In this document: piece after piece, positions 56,565 through 64,000 of the stretch
Layout of the letters: the number at the start of each line of letters is the position of its first letter
How positions within the stretch are numbered: the stretch's first letter is position 1
Source: Myroides fluvii
GTDB lineage: Bacteria; Bacteroidota; Bacteroidia; Flavobacteriales; Flavobacteriaceae
Direction: 5' to 3'
Assembly (NCBI RefSeq): GCF_009792295.1
Contig: NZ_CP039934.1
Coordinates: 1,694,501 to 1,758,500, forward strand
Length of the DNA stretch: 64,000 nt
Position numbers and translations under genes: made by a program
The notes under the pieces: generated by a model
What the model was told of the DNA's origin: nothing
Database searches by the model: none
Seen by the model: only the letters and a program-made list of their open reading frames with translations

Positions 56565-57602
56565 ATGAAAAATAATTTTAGAAATATCGTTTTAGGTGGA
56601 ATTTTATTAGGACTTACTGCCTGTTCAAATGATGATAAGTTGTCAAAAGACAGTGTGTTGATTGATAAAGAAGTTGACGAAAGTGCTGAGGGTGTATATT
56701 TGAGAGAAACATATGGCCCTTATCATATCAATGTAATGTACAAATGGGATAGAAACCAGTTTGGAGAGTCGGATGATGTTTTACGTTCATTGTATCCAGC
56801 TAAAAGAGAGAACGTTATTCCAGCAATGGATTTAGTGGATCAAGTTTGGTTGAAATCGTATGAAGAAGCATTTAAACCTGAGTTCTTACATAAAATTAGA
56901 GGGCCATTCGAGTTTATCGTTGCTGGTGGACCTGCTCTAAATGATAATGGTACGAGAACGTTGGGAATTGCAACTGCAGGTAAACGTATTACTTTCTTTG
57001 AATTAAACGATGTTGTTCGTAGTAAAGCTGCTGCACAGCAATTTATTCATACAATTCAACACGAATATATTCACATTATCAATCAAGATAGTCCGTTTGA
57101 TGAAAGAGAGTATGGTAAGGAAACAATAGGAGATTATACGACTGGATGGTATAACGTACGAGCTAATGAAGCTTTAGAATTAGGGTTTATTACGCCTTAC
57201 GCATGTAATAATATTTTTGAGGATTTCGCTGAGATGGCTTCTTATATGTTAACCAATACACCAGAGCAGTTAAATGCTTTGTTAGAAACCTTGAAAGTGC
57301 AAAATGCAGATGGTTCATTTTCATACAAGCCTGGACGTCAAAAGATTTTGAATAAAATTGAGTTCGTTCGAAATTATTTTAAAACAGAGTTTGATCAAGA
57401 TTTTGATGAACTTTGTAGAGTAGCGAATGCAAACGCAGCAGCAGCAAGTTTATTGAATGGAAGAGGTAATGGAATTGTAGCTAACGGTTTAGAAACTAGA
57501 AGTGCAAGTCCTTATGGAACTGTTAAAAATGGTGGAGTTCATTACTGTCAACATGATTTATATTGGGAGTCTGAATCAACAACAATTAGAAAGAATAAAT
57601 AG
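56565..57602 (+). CDS. Substrate-import-associated zinc metallohydrolase lipoprotein
   Basis: A 345-residue lipoprotein counted from ATG at 56565, with signal MKNNFRNIVLGGILLGLTAC. The zinc-protease motif HEYIH is in FIHTIQHEYIHIINQDS near residue 166, and a later glutamate in FEDFAEMASYML is the likely third ligand. It resembles the family known as substrate import-associated zinc metallohydrolase lipoprotein, found with SusC/SusD pairs. It probably cuts a peptide or ester substrate at the cell surface before import. It starts directly after the SusD gene. Confidence 0.88.
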   Translation: MKNNFRNIVLGGILLGLTACSNDDKLSKDSVLIDKEVDESAEGVYLRETYGPYHINVMYKWDRNQFGESDDVLRSLYPAKRENVIPAMDLVDQVWLKSYEEAFKPEFLHKIRGPFEFIVAGGPALNDNGTRTLGIATAGKRITFFELNDVVRSKAAAQQFIHTIQHEYIHIINQDSPFDEREYGKETIGDYTTGWYNVRANEALELGFITPYACNNIFEDFAEMASYMLTNTPEQLNALLETLKVQNADGSFSYKPGRQKILNKIEFVRNYFKTEFDQDFDELCRVANANAAAASLLNGRGNGIVANGLETRSASPYGTVKNGGVHYCQHDLYWESESTTIRKNK

Positions 57603-57607
57603 AGGGT

Positions 57608-58417
57608 ATGAAAAAGTATGTAATTAAAATAGCGGCTTTATCATTCGCATTAGTCGGATTAGTATCTTGTACTAATATAGAAGACAATGATATCTATGAC
57701 AAGAATCAAATTCAACGTTTTGAAGAAACTAAGGCGAAATTAAAAAGCGAATTAGTATCAGCAGAGCATGGTTGGATTGTGGATTTCTTTCCTGAAAATT
57801 CTGCTTTAGGAGCTTATAGCTTATTATTTGAGTTCAATGAAGATGGGACTGTTGAAACACGTTCAGATGTTACAGATGGTAAATATGATGTTGTAAAGGA
57901 AGAGTATGATTTCGTTATGCTTAGTACTTTAGCGTTGAGTTTTCCTGTTCAAACTACAGTGCATAACATTACTGCAAAATATGGGTCAAGAATAAAAACG
58001 GATATTGAATTTTTGTATGATGAAACTAAAGAGAATGAAATTCTTTTTAAAGGACATTTTACAAGAAATCAGATTGTGTTTAGAAAAGCAACAGCTGAAG
58101 ACAAACAGTTTGATTTGACAATGAAGCATAGAAATCTTGACTTAGTTTCAGCCAAAAGAAATATGGTAATCACATCTGGTGAGGATATGGAAGTATTCAA
58201 TTTCAGATATACTAAAAATACTAGATATGCTAAAGTTTCTAATAGTGCTGGAAATAGTATAAATGGTAATGGAGGTATCGGTATTGGAGGTTCTAATGAA
58301 GGGATTATTATTAGTCCTGCAATTGAATTTCCTGATGGATCATCGATTTCAGAGTTGATTTTTGAAAATGGAGTTTTCAAAGGAGAAAGTGGAAATAATT
58401 CAGTTATTATCATGTAA
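57608..58417 (+). CDS. DUF4302-like surface lipoprotein
   Basis: A 269-residue lipoprotein with signal MKKYVIKIAALSFALVGLVSC. The N-terminal stretch FEETKAKLKSELVSAEHGW and the acidic strand region LLFEFNEDGTVETRSDV resemble DUF4302 proteins, which accompany the metallohydrolase family in SusC/SusD loci. Chain ends at GESGNNSVIIM with glycine-rich repeats (GNGGIGIGGSNEG) near the end. Probably the last accessory binding subunit of the operon. The call depends on similarity judged by eye. Confidence 0.6.
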   Translation: MKKYVIKIAALSFALVGLVSCTNIEDNDIYDKNQIQRFEETKAKLKSELVSAEHGWIVDFFPENSALGAYSLLFEFNEDGTVETRSDVTDGKYDVVKEEYDFVMLSTLALSFPVQTTVHNITAKYGSRIKTDIEFLYDETKENEILFKGHFTRNQIVFRKATAEDKQFDLTMKHRNLDLVSAKRNMVITSGEDMEVFNFRYTKNTRYAKVSNSAGNSINGNGGIGIGGSNEGIIISPAIEFPDGSSISELIFENGVFKGESGNNSVIIM

Positions 58418-58420
58418 TAT

Positions 58421-58450
58421 AAAAAGAGTCGCAAAATGCGACTCTTTTTT
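58421..58450 (+). terminator. Terminator after the SusC/SusD operon
   Basis: AGAGTCGCA (58425-58433) pairs with TGCGACTCT (58437-58445) across an AAA loop, with flanking A5 and T8 runs. Confidence 0.9.
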
Positions 58451-58467
58451 TTATACCGAACAAATTG

Positions 58468-58475
58468 TATTTTTG
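58468..58475 (+). promoter_or_regulatory. -7 promoter box for the phosphopantetheinyl transferase gene
   Basis: TATTTTTG matches TAnnTTTG, 41 bases before the ATG at 58517 and just downstream of the preceding terminator. Confidence 0.5.
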
Positions 58476-58516
58476 CAATTCATCATAGTCAGTATTTTGT
58501 ACTGACTTTTTTATTT

Positions 58517-59125
58517 ATGGCACTAGTAAAAGAAATAGAAGTAGAATCTGGAACACTCTATGTTTGGCATATTACCGAATCAGTAGAAGAGTTGGAAACA
58601 TGGCTTGAACTATCTGCTTTTAGTCAAGCACGATTACTGAAGATGAAGTCGGTGAATCATCAAAAGGCCTTTTTAGCTGTCCGTCAAGTTTTGCGCCAGT
58701 TGAATATTGCCGATACTGACTTAACCTATAATGAAAATGGCAAGCCGAGTTTAAGTTCTGGAGTGCACATCTCCATCTCTCATTCTTTTGATTATGCTGT
58801 GGTTGTTATGAGTGAGCAAAATGTTGGGGTGGATATCGAGTTAATTCGTGATAAGATTGTGCGTTTAAGCAGTAAATTTTGCAATGAAAGAGAGCTGCGT
58901 TTTACTCCAACTGGATACCTAAAAAAAATGGAGTATCTAACAGAAATTTGGTCCGTGAAAGAGGCTTTGTTTAAGATGTGTAATTCACGTAGTCTGAGCT
59001 TTGCTCAAGATATGGATGTCAACGTAGAGCAAAGACAAGCCAAAATTAGTCAAGGTGATTTCCGAGTGGAGTTGAAATATCATTTATTTCGTTTAGAGGA
59101 TTATGTATTAGTGGTTAGCTACTAA
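58517..59125 (+). CDS. 4'-phosphopantetheinyl transferase (Sfp/AcpT superfamily)
   Basis: A 202-residue enzyme counted from ATG at 58517 (MALVKEIEVE). An in-frame upstream ATG at 58436 lies before the promoter and is unlikely. Motifs: KPSLSSGVHISISHSFDYAVVVM; GVDIELIRDKIVRL (metal-binding aspartate/glutamate); and EIWSVKEALFKM with the catalytic W-x-x-KEA. It loads coenzyme A-derived arms onto acyl or peptidyl carrier proteins. No carrier-protein synthase is nearby. Confidence 0.93.
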   Translation: MALVKEIEVESGTLYVWHITESVEELETWLELSAFSQARLLKMKSVNHQKAFLAVRQVLRQLNIADTDLTYNENGKPSLSSGVHISISHSFDYAVVVMSEQNVGVDIELIRDKIVRLSSKFCNERELRFTPTGYLKKMEYLTEIWSVKEALFKMCNSRSLSFAQDMDVNVEQRQAKISQGDFRVELKYHLFRLEDYVLVVSY

Positions 59126-59178
59126 AAATGTAAATGATAATTGTTGCAATTTTCGTAAATTGCTCAAAATTTTTAGAT

Positions 59179-59886
59179 ATGGAAAATAATCAGCCTATTT
59201 ATGCTGTTGCCCATGAATCGGATACGGTTAAAGCACAGTTTTACAAAAGAACGTACGGGAATTTAGCGCTTGGTGTGCTTGCATTTATGGTGTTTGAAAC
59301 TATATTGTTGAATACTCCTTTTGTTGTAAATGGAATGTTTCAATTAATGGGAATGAGCAAGTACTCATGGTTAATCATTCTAGGTGCCTTTATGGGAGTT
59401 ACTTGGTTCGCGCAAAACTTAACGTATAAAACGGCAAATAAGCCACAGCAATATGCTGGTTTCATGTTATATGTTTTAGCGCAAGCTTTTTTGTTTGTGC
59501 CTATTTTAGCTATGGCGTTAAGTATGACGGGTGACTCTTCATTAATCGTACAAGCAGCAGTATTAACGCTTGCGCTGTTTTTGGGTTTAACAGGTGTGGT
59601 ATTTGGATCGAATGCTAATTTTTCATTCATGCGTTCTATTCTAACAATAGGTTTTTTCTTAGCGTTGGGTACAATTGTAGCAGGGATGTTGTTTGGTTTT
59701 GATTTAGGTTTGTGGTTCTCTTTAGCCATGGTAGCTTTAGCTTCGGGATCCATCTTATATTCAACTTGGCAAATTAAAAATGAATATGCTGCAGATCAAT
59801 ATGTACCAGCAGCATTGAGCTTATTTGCTTCTTTAATGTTGTTGTTCTGGTATATCTTGAGAATCTTAATGAGCAGAAATAATTAA
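59179..59886 (+). CDS. Bax inhibitor-1/YccA-family membrane protein
   Basis: A 235-residue protein from ATG at 59179 (MENNQPIYAV) with seven hydrophobic helices over nearly the whole length. The opening AQFYKRTYGNLALGVLAF and the pattern of helices match bacterial YccA/YbhL-like (BI-1) proteins, which modulate ion leak and membrane-protein turnover. An earlier in-frame ATG at 59134 lacks sequence support. Followed by a hairpin terminator. Confidence 0.9.
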   Translation: MENNQPIYAVAHESDTVKAQFYKRTYGNLALGVLAFMVFETILLNTPFVVNGMFQLMGMSKYSWLIILGAFMGVTWFAQNLTYKTANKPQQYAGFMLYVLAQAFLFVPILAMALSMTGDSSLIVQAAVLTLALFLGLTGVVFGSNANFSFMRSILTIGFFLALGTIVAGMLFGFDLGLWFSLAMVALASGSILYSTWQIKNEYAADQYVPAALSLFASLMLLFWYILRILMSRNN

Positions 59887-59903
59887 TTGTAGGAAATGAT
59901 ACA

Positions 59904-59934
59904 GTAAAGCCATACTTTTTGTATGGCTTTTTTT
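59904..59934 (+). terminator. Terminator after the BI-1 gene
   Basis: AAAGCCATAC (59906-59915) pairs with GTATGGCTTT (59921-59930) across a T5 loop, with a T-run after it. Confidence 0.88.
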
Positions 59935-59947
59935 ATAAGCTAAAAGT

Positions 59948-60574
59948 ATGATTGAGTTTTTCTTTGGAGCCTATCGAGATACGAGTTGGCTTAATATTGG
60001 CCTAGAAAGTATTGTTTTTGTTTTCGGCATTCTCAGTGTGTGGTATGCAGGTAAAGAAAATATACTCGTTTATCCAACAGGATTAATCGCAACGGTGATT
60101 ACAGTGTATTTGCTCTATTTAGCGGGTTATTTGGGCGATATGATTCTCAATGGATATTATTCCTGTATGAGTATTTATGGTTGGTATAATTGGTCTAGAA
60201 TGAAGCAAGGAGGACAAGCCGTGCAAATTAGTCGAACCAATAGAAAAGAAAAGGGAATTGGCCTTGTTGTTTTTGTTTGTACCATTGCCCTGGTGTATAT
60301 TGTTTATCGTTTGACTGACACGGCGATTCATCCAGAAAACTACATTGATATTTTTACATCTGGGGTGTTTTTCTTGGGCATGTATTTTATGGCTTTAAAG
60401 AAAATTGAAAATTGGACGATGTGGCTGATAGGGAATGTTATTTCCGTTCCTCTGTACGCCTATAGAGGATTGGGTATTTTAGCTATTCAGTTCATTATTT
60501 TTACCATATTGGTTATCCAAGCGTATATTGCTTGGTATAAAATTTTAAAAAAAGAAGAAGTGCATCATGGATAA
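59948..60574 (+). CDS. PnuC-family vitamin (nicotinamide riboside or thiamine) transporter
   Basis: A 208-residue protein with about seven membrane segments. The PnuC signature NGYYSCMSIYGWYNWSRM is near residue 60, and WTMWLIGNVISVPLYAYRGL near residue 155 holds the second conserved W-N pair. PnuC proteins facilitate nicotinamide riboside uptake. Related PnuT proteins carry thiamine in Bacteroidota, so the TPP riboswitch downstream makes that a possibility, but this gene has no riboswitch of its own. Overlaps the ArfB-like gene by 8 bases. Confidence 0.88.
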   Translation: MIEFFFGAYRDTSWLNIGLESIVFVFGILSVWYAGKENILVYPTGLIATVITVYLLYLAGYLGDMILNGYYSCMSIYGWYNWSRMKQGGQAVQISRTNRKEKGIGLVVFVCTIALVYIVYRLTDTAIHPENYIDIFTSGVFFLGMYFMALKKIENWTMWLIGNVISVPLYAYRGLGILAIQFIIFTILVIQAYIAWYKILKKEEVHHG

Positions 60575-60965
60575 ACAAGAATTAATTAGAGAATTAAATT
60601 TTAAGGCAGTGCGCAGTGGAGGTGCGGGAGGGCAACATGTCAATAAAGTTTCATCTAAAGTTGTTTTGTTTTGGCATTTGGAAGCCTCTGCTGTATTTAA
60701 TGAAGAAGAGAAGAGCAGGTTACTCAAGAAACTGAGTAACTACATATCGAAAGAAGGGATTTTTATTGTAAGTGCAGAGGAAACAAGAAGTCAAATCAAA
60801 AATAAAGAAATTGCTATTCAAAAATTGATTGGACTGCTCAAGGTTGCCTTGACGCAACAAAAGATTCGAAGAGAAACCAAAGTGCCTAAAAGGGTAATTA
60901 GACAAAATATGGAAACTAAAAAAAGGCTTTCTGAAAAAAAAGAGGGGAGAAAACGAATTATTTAG
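60567..60965 (+). CDS. arfB: ArfB/YaeJ-like peptidyl-tRNA hydrolase
   Basis: A 132-residue protein with the release-factor catalytic motif GGQ in RSGGAGGQHVNKVSSKV near residue 24 and a basic C-terminal tail (ETKKRLSEKKEGRKRII) that would enter the empty mRNA channel. This is the ArfB layout for rescue of ribosomes stalled on truncated mRNA. The codon-recognition domain of true release factors is absent. Overlapping start with pnuC indicates a shared transcript. Confidence 0.92.
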   Translation: MDKQELIRELNFKAVRSGGAGGQHVNKVSSKVVLFWHLEASAVFNEEEKSRLLKKLSNYISKEGIFIVSAEETRSQIKNKEIAIQKLIGLLKVALTQQKIRRETKVPKRVIRQNMETKKRLSEKKEGRKRII

Positions 60966-61030
60966 CAGCATAGTAATAGGGGTGTGATTATTATTTAATA
61001 TAATTGCATCAGTATTAAATGAATTAGTTT

Positions 61031-61714
61031 ATGATTCCTAAAAAAATTCACTTATGTTGGTTTGGTAGGGGGGCCTATCCGGAAGAAATGCAACTATGTT
61101 TGAAGTCTATTGAGCAATATTTACCTCAGTATGAAGTGATAATTTGGACAGAAGATAATTTTGATATTGCCAGTTATCGTTTTGCTCAAGAAGCCTATCA
61201 AGAAAAGAAATATGCTTTTGTTTCTGATGTGTGTCGTCTACACGCGTTGAATGAACAGGGGGGAATATACTTCGATACGGATATCGAGATTGTACAAAAT
61301 TTTGATGCTTTTTTAGCACATCAATTCTTTTGTGGTTTCGAATCAGATCGCTTGTTGAGTACGGCTGTGCTTGGAAGTGAGAAGAATAACCTGATGTTAC
61401 AGAAATTATTGGATGCTTATCGCAATAAATCATTTTACCGCAAACACTTGTATAAAAAATACTATACAACGCCCAATACAATAACGATAACCCAAGAGTT
61501 CTTATTGAGAGGGTTACAATTGACGAATCAAAAACAAGAACTTGAAGGAGGGAAATACGTCATTTATCCACAAGCTTTTTTTAGCCCGAAAGATTGGAAT
61601 ACTGGAGTATATACGATTACTCCGGATACTCATGCAATTCATCATTTTTCTGGTTCTTGGATGGGAGGAGAAAATAGAAAAGATTGGATCAAGCGTTTGT
61701 TCTTTTCTAAATAA
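61031..61714 (+). CDS. GT32-like glycosyltransferase (sugar-binding DXD region)
   Basis: A 227-residue protein opening MIPKKIHLCWFGRGAYPEEM, followed by KYAFVSDVCRLHALNEQGG and the metal-binding GGIYFDTDIEI. The motif IPKxIHxxWF and the DxD context match family GT32 (mannosyl or galactosyl transferases of capsule or lipopolysaccharide, OCH1-like). The end is IHHFSGSWMGG. Acceptor unknown. It stands alone between the ArfB-like gene and the TPP riboswitch. Confidence 0.85.
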   Translation: MIPKKIHLCWFGRGAYPEEMQLCLKSIEQYLPQYEVIIWTEDNFDIASYRFAQEAYQEKKYAFVSDVCRLHALNEQGGIYFDTDIEIVQNFDAFLAHQFFCGFESDRLLSTAVLGSEKNNLMLQKLLDAYRNKSFYRKHLYKKYYTTPNTITITQEFLLRGLQLTNQKQELEGGKYVIYPQAFFSPKDWNTGVYTITPDTHAIHHFSGSWMGGENRKDWIKRLFFSK

Positions 61715-61729
61715 TACTCCCTATATTTG
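61696..61729 (+). promoter_or_regulatory. Promoter of the TPP-riboswitch-controlled receptor
   Basis: TTTG (61696-61699) and TATATTTG (61722-61729) are 22 bases apart, the full Bacteroidota -33/-7 pattern. The aptamer begins about a dozen bases after the -7 box. Confidence 0.7.
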
Positions 61730-61740
61730 CAGTTCAAATC

Positions 61741-61811
61741 TCAAAGGGGTGCCGAACAGGCTGAGATCATACCCGTAGAACCTGGGCAGGTAATGCTGCC
61801 AAGGGAAATAG
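61741..61811 (+). ncRNA. TPP (thiamine pyrophosphate) riboswitch
   Basis: The THI-box core is plain to see: GGGGTGCC, GGCTGAGATCATACCCGT, GAACCTG, GGTAATGCTGCC and AAGGGAA, in order and with usual spacing. Downstream, TGCAAG/CTTGCA (61812-61828) and an AAAAG...CTTTT hairpin with inner AATTATT/AATAATT (about 61833-61872) form a plausible expression platform that would end transcription when TPP is bound. It controls the TonB receptor at 61895. Confidence 0.95.
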
Positions 61812-61894
61812 TGCAAGGATATCTTGCATGGGAAAAGTGTAATTATTAATCAAACAATAATTGCCCCTTTTATTTGTGAAAGTATTTTTTACGA

Positions 61895-64000
61895 ATGAAA
61901 AAAGTAACTGTAAATTCATTGTTTATTCTTGGTTTATGTCTAAGTGCCGCCACACCTGGGTTTGCACAAAACCAAGCGACTCTTGATTCCATCCAAAAAA
62001 CAGCATTAAATGAAATTGTGGTATCCGCTGTTCGCGTTGATGGAAAATCGCCTATCGCGTATGAAAATAGATCCCAAAAACAAATTGAAAAACGCAATTT
62101 AGGACAAGATATCCCGCTGCTCATGTCGCATATGACTTCTGTAGTGACAACAACTGATGCGGGAAATGGAATTGGTTATTCGAGTTTTCGCGTGAGAGGT
62201 TCAGATGGCACTCGTGTCAATGTAACCTTAAATGGAATTCCTTATAACGACGGAGAATCTCATGGATCATTTTGGGTAAACATGCCCGATTTTGGGTCTT
62301 CTGTTCAAAACTTGCAATTGCAACGTGGAGTAGGGACGTCAACCAATGGAGCGGGTGCCTTTGGCGCTAGTTTAAACTTGAAAACAGATGATTACGCACA
62401 AGAAGCAAACGCAGAAATTGCCAATTCATTTGGGAGCTACAATACCCGTAAGTCTACCGTTAAATTTAGTACGGGATTGATTAATGATAAATTTGAAATT
62501 GCTGGACGCTTGTCCGATATTCATTCCGATGGTTATGTGGATCGCGCTTCTTCAGATTTGAAGTCCTATTTTTTACAAGGGGTTTATGTTGGTACTACCT
62601 CTTTGGTTAAAGCCTTAGTATTTGGAGGTAAACAGAAAACGTATCAAGCGTGGAATGGAGTGTCTCAAGAAGAAATAGACTTATACGGCAGACGCTATAA
62701 CCCAGCAGGTGAATATAAAGATGACCAAGGAAATACCCAATTCTACAACAACGAAACAGACAACTACAAACAAGATCACTACCAATTGCACTGGAGTGAA
62801 AGATGGTCAGAGCAGTGGAGTTCGAATGTGTCTTTGCATTACACCAAAGGATTTGGGTATTACGAGAATTACAAAAAGAAGCAAAAGGTTAAAGCGTACG
62901 GATTAGATGCTGTTTTTGTCAATGGAGAAGAGGTGAATCGCACGGACTTAATTCGCCGAAAAGCCTTAGACAATCACTTCTATGGGATGGTGTTCAATGT
63001 CAACTATAAAACAGAAGCATTAAACGTTGCTGTAGGTGGAGGCGCTAATAAGTATGAAGGAGATCATTTTGGTACAATTTTGTGGGCCAAACAACCTGTA
63101 AATTTTGATTATAAACAAGAGTATTACCGCGATCACGCTGTAAAGACTGATGTGAATTTCTTTGCCAAAGCAACATGGCAAGTCGCAGAGCAATGGAGTT
63201 TATTTGGAGATATGCAATACCGCCGCGTAACTTATGAAGCAAATGGATTAGATACTGGCTTGGTCAACGATAAGTTTAATTTCTTGAATCCAAAAGCGGG
63301 TATTACCTTCCAAGCGAATGATGAGAATCAACTTTACTTTTCTTACGCTAGAGCGAATAAAGAACCAAATCGAAACGATTACGAAGGAAGAAAAGTACAG
63401 AAGGAGATGCCAAAGGCAGAAAAGATGGATGATTTTGAATTGGGCTGGAGATTCAATACAGGAAATACCGCTATTAACATCAATGCTTTTTATATGAAGT
63501 ATAAAGATCAGTTGGTCCTAACGGGTGAATTAAATGATGTAGGAGCGTCTGTTCGCGAGAATATTGATAATAGCTATCGCTTGGGAATCGAAATAGATGC
63601 CAATGTTAAGGTACTAGAAAAATGGTATTGGAATCCTAGTATTACTTTAAGTTCAAACAAAAACAAGAATCTATATTATTTATGGGAGGGCGAAATGCAA
63701 TATTTTGGTACTAGAGCAATCGCTTTCTCTCCAGATTTCATCGCGTCTAATGCAATAACGTATGAGCCAATTACGGGAATGAGTGTTTCCCTATTGACCA
63801 AATTTGTAGGAGAACAGTATATGTCTAATATTGAAGCGAAGAATTCCAAATTGGATTCTTATTTTGTCAATGATTTGAGCTTAAACTACGAATTTCCAGT
63901 GAAGAAATGGTTTAGAAGTATAGGCGTGTCTGTCTTGGCAAATAATATTTTTGATGTGAACTACATTTCAAACGGCTATTATTGGTCTGATTTTGATGGA
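61895..64000 (+). CDS. TonB-dependent receptor, thiamine-regulated (partial)
   Basis: An open frame of 702 codons from ATG at 61895 to the window edge with no stop. Signal peptide to about residue 25 (PGFAQ). TonB-box region LNEIVVSAVRVDG; plug motif SFRVRGSDGTRVNVTLNGIP; barrel with many alternating strands such as YFSYARANKEPNRNDYEG. The TPP riboswitch 84 bases upstream marks it as the outer-membrane thiamine receptor type (OMR1-like). It would import thiamine or a precursor across the outer membrane. Confidence 0.9.
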   Translation, partial: MKKVTVNSLFILGLCLSAATPGFAQNQATLDSIQKTALNEIVVSAVRVDGKSPIAYENRSQKQIEKRNLGQDIPLLMSHMTSVVTTTDAGNGIGYSSFRVRGSDGTRVNVTLNGIPYNDGESHGSFWVNMPDFGSSVQNLQLQRGVGTSTNGAGAFGASLNLKTDDYAQEANAEIANSFGSYNTRKSTVKFSTGLINDKFEIAGRLSDIHSDGYVDRASSDLKSYFLQGVYVGTTSLVKALVFGGKQKTYQAWNGVSQEEIDLYGRRYNPAGEYKDDQGNTQFYNNETDNYKQDHYQLHWSERWSEQWSSNVSLHYTKGFGYYENYKKKQKVKAYGLDAVFVNGEEVNRTDLIRRKALDNHFYGMVFNVNYKTEALNVAVGGGANKYEGDHFGTILWAKQPVNFDYKQEYYRDHAVKTDVNFFAKATWQVAEQWSLFGDMQYRRVTYEANGLDTGLVNDKFNFLNPKAGITFQANDENQLYFSYARANKEPNRNDYEGRKVQKEMPKAEKMDDFELGWRFNTGNTAININAFYMKYKDQLVLTGELNDVGASVRENIDNSYRLGIEIDANVKVLEKWYWNPSITLSSNKNKNLYYLWEGEMQYFGTRAIAFSPDFIASNAITYEPITGMSVSLLTKFVGEQYMSNIEAKNSKLDSYFVNDLSLNYEFPVKKWFRSIGVSVLANNIFDVNYISNGYYWSDFDG

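Noticed and set aside
1..64000. CRISPR arrays, tRNA/rRNA genes, prophage or insertion sequences
   Set aside because: No spaced direct repeats, transposase, integrase, phage structural genes or tRNA-like clover structures were recognised. The only repeat pair of note is the inverted one at 27895-28148.

Overview
The window looks like chromosome of a member of the Bacteroidota, most probably a Flavobacteriaceae species. A Myroides-like organism is my guess from overall impression; I ran no comparison. Grounds for the phylum: low G+C; SusC/SusD and TonB receptors; a MurF-alanine racemase fusion; GIN-domain (DUF2807) proteins; lipoproteins with loose lipoboxes; and promoters with the Bacteroidota -7 box TAnnTTTG. 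I found no rRNA, tRNA, CRISPR array, prophage or insertion sequence.

Layout. 1-1046: tail of an unknown gene, a LysE-type permease and an alkyltransferase-like protein. 1048-18409: an NtrB/NtrC-type two-component system facing a ten-gene export operon. The operon has an adaptor (membrane fusion protein), one ATPase, four large FtsX/MacB permeases, two secreted GIN beta-helix proteins and a TolC-like outer-membrane protein. The intergenic region between them carries alternating GAACA/TGTTC half-sites at exact 11-bp steps. 18527-21424: Fe-S and redox genes (Mrp, NifU-C domain, TrxR-like ferredoxin-NADP reductase, ferredoxin). 21496-29144: DedA protein, a dicarboxylate symporter with a frameshift, S9 and C1 peptidases, MscS channel and DusB; a 22-bp inverted repeat encloses the terminator before dusB.

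29273-37389: a large GAF protein converging on an HD phosphohydrolase fused to a Pycsar-effector-like membrane domain, then a 1240-residue phosphoesterase / kinase-like / outer-membrane barrel protein and a beta-propeller lipoprotein. 37715-43210: lepA, a small lipoprotein and an M16 peptidase. 43417-48297: a sulfane-sulfur locus (thioredoxin, metallo-beta-lactamase-rhodanese fusion, TauE/SafE exporter, Crp/Fnr regulator, split YeeE/YedE transporter, DsrE protein). Two Crp/Fnr-type palindromes there sit at the same distance from the -7 boxes of two operons. 48353-51308: MurF-Alr and MscL. 51711-58417: a SusC/SusD uptake locus with a zinc metallohydrolase lipoprotein and a DUF4302-like lipoprotein. 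58517-61714: phosphopantetheinyl transferase, Bax-inhibitor-1 protein, PnuC, ArfB-like hydrolase and a GT32-like glycosyltransferase. 61696-64000: promoter, TPP riboswitch and a TonB receptor that runs off the window end.

Most noteworthy: the regulated multi-permease operon with its phased operator, the sulfur locus with two matched operators, the phosphoesterase/kinase-like/barrel fusion, the solitary HD-PycTM protein and the symporter frameshift. All family assignments come from reading motifs by eye, without database searches.
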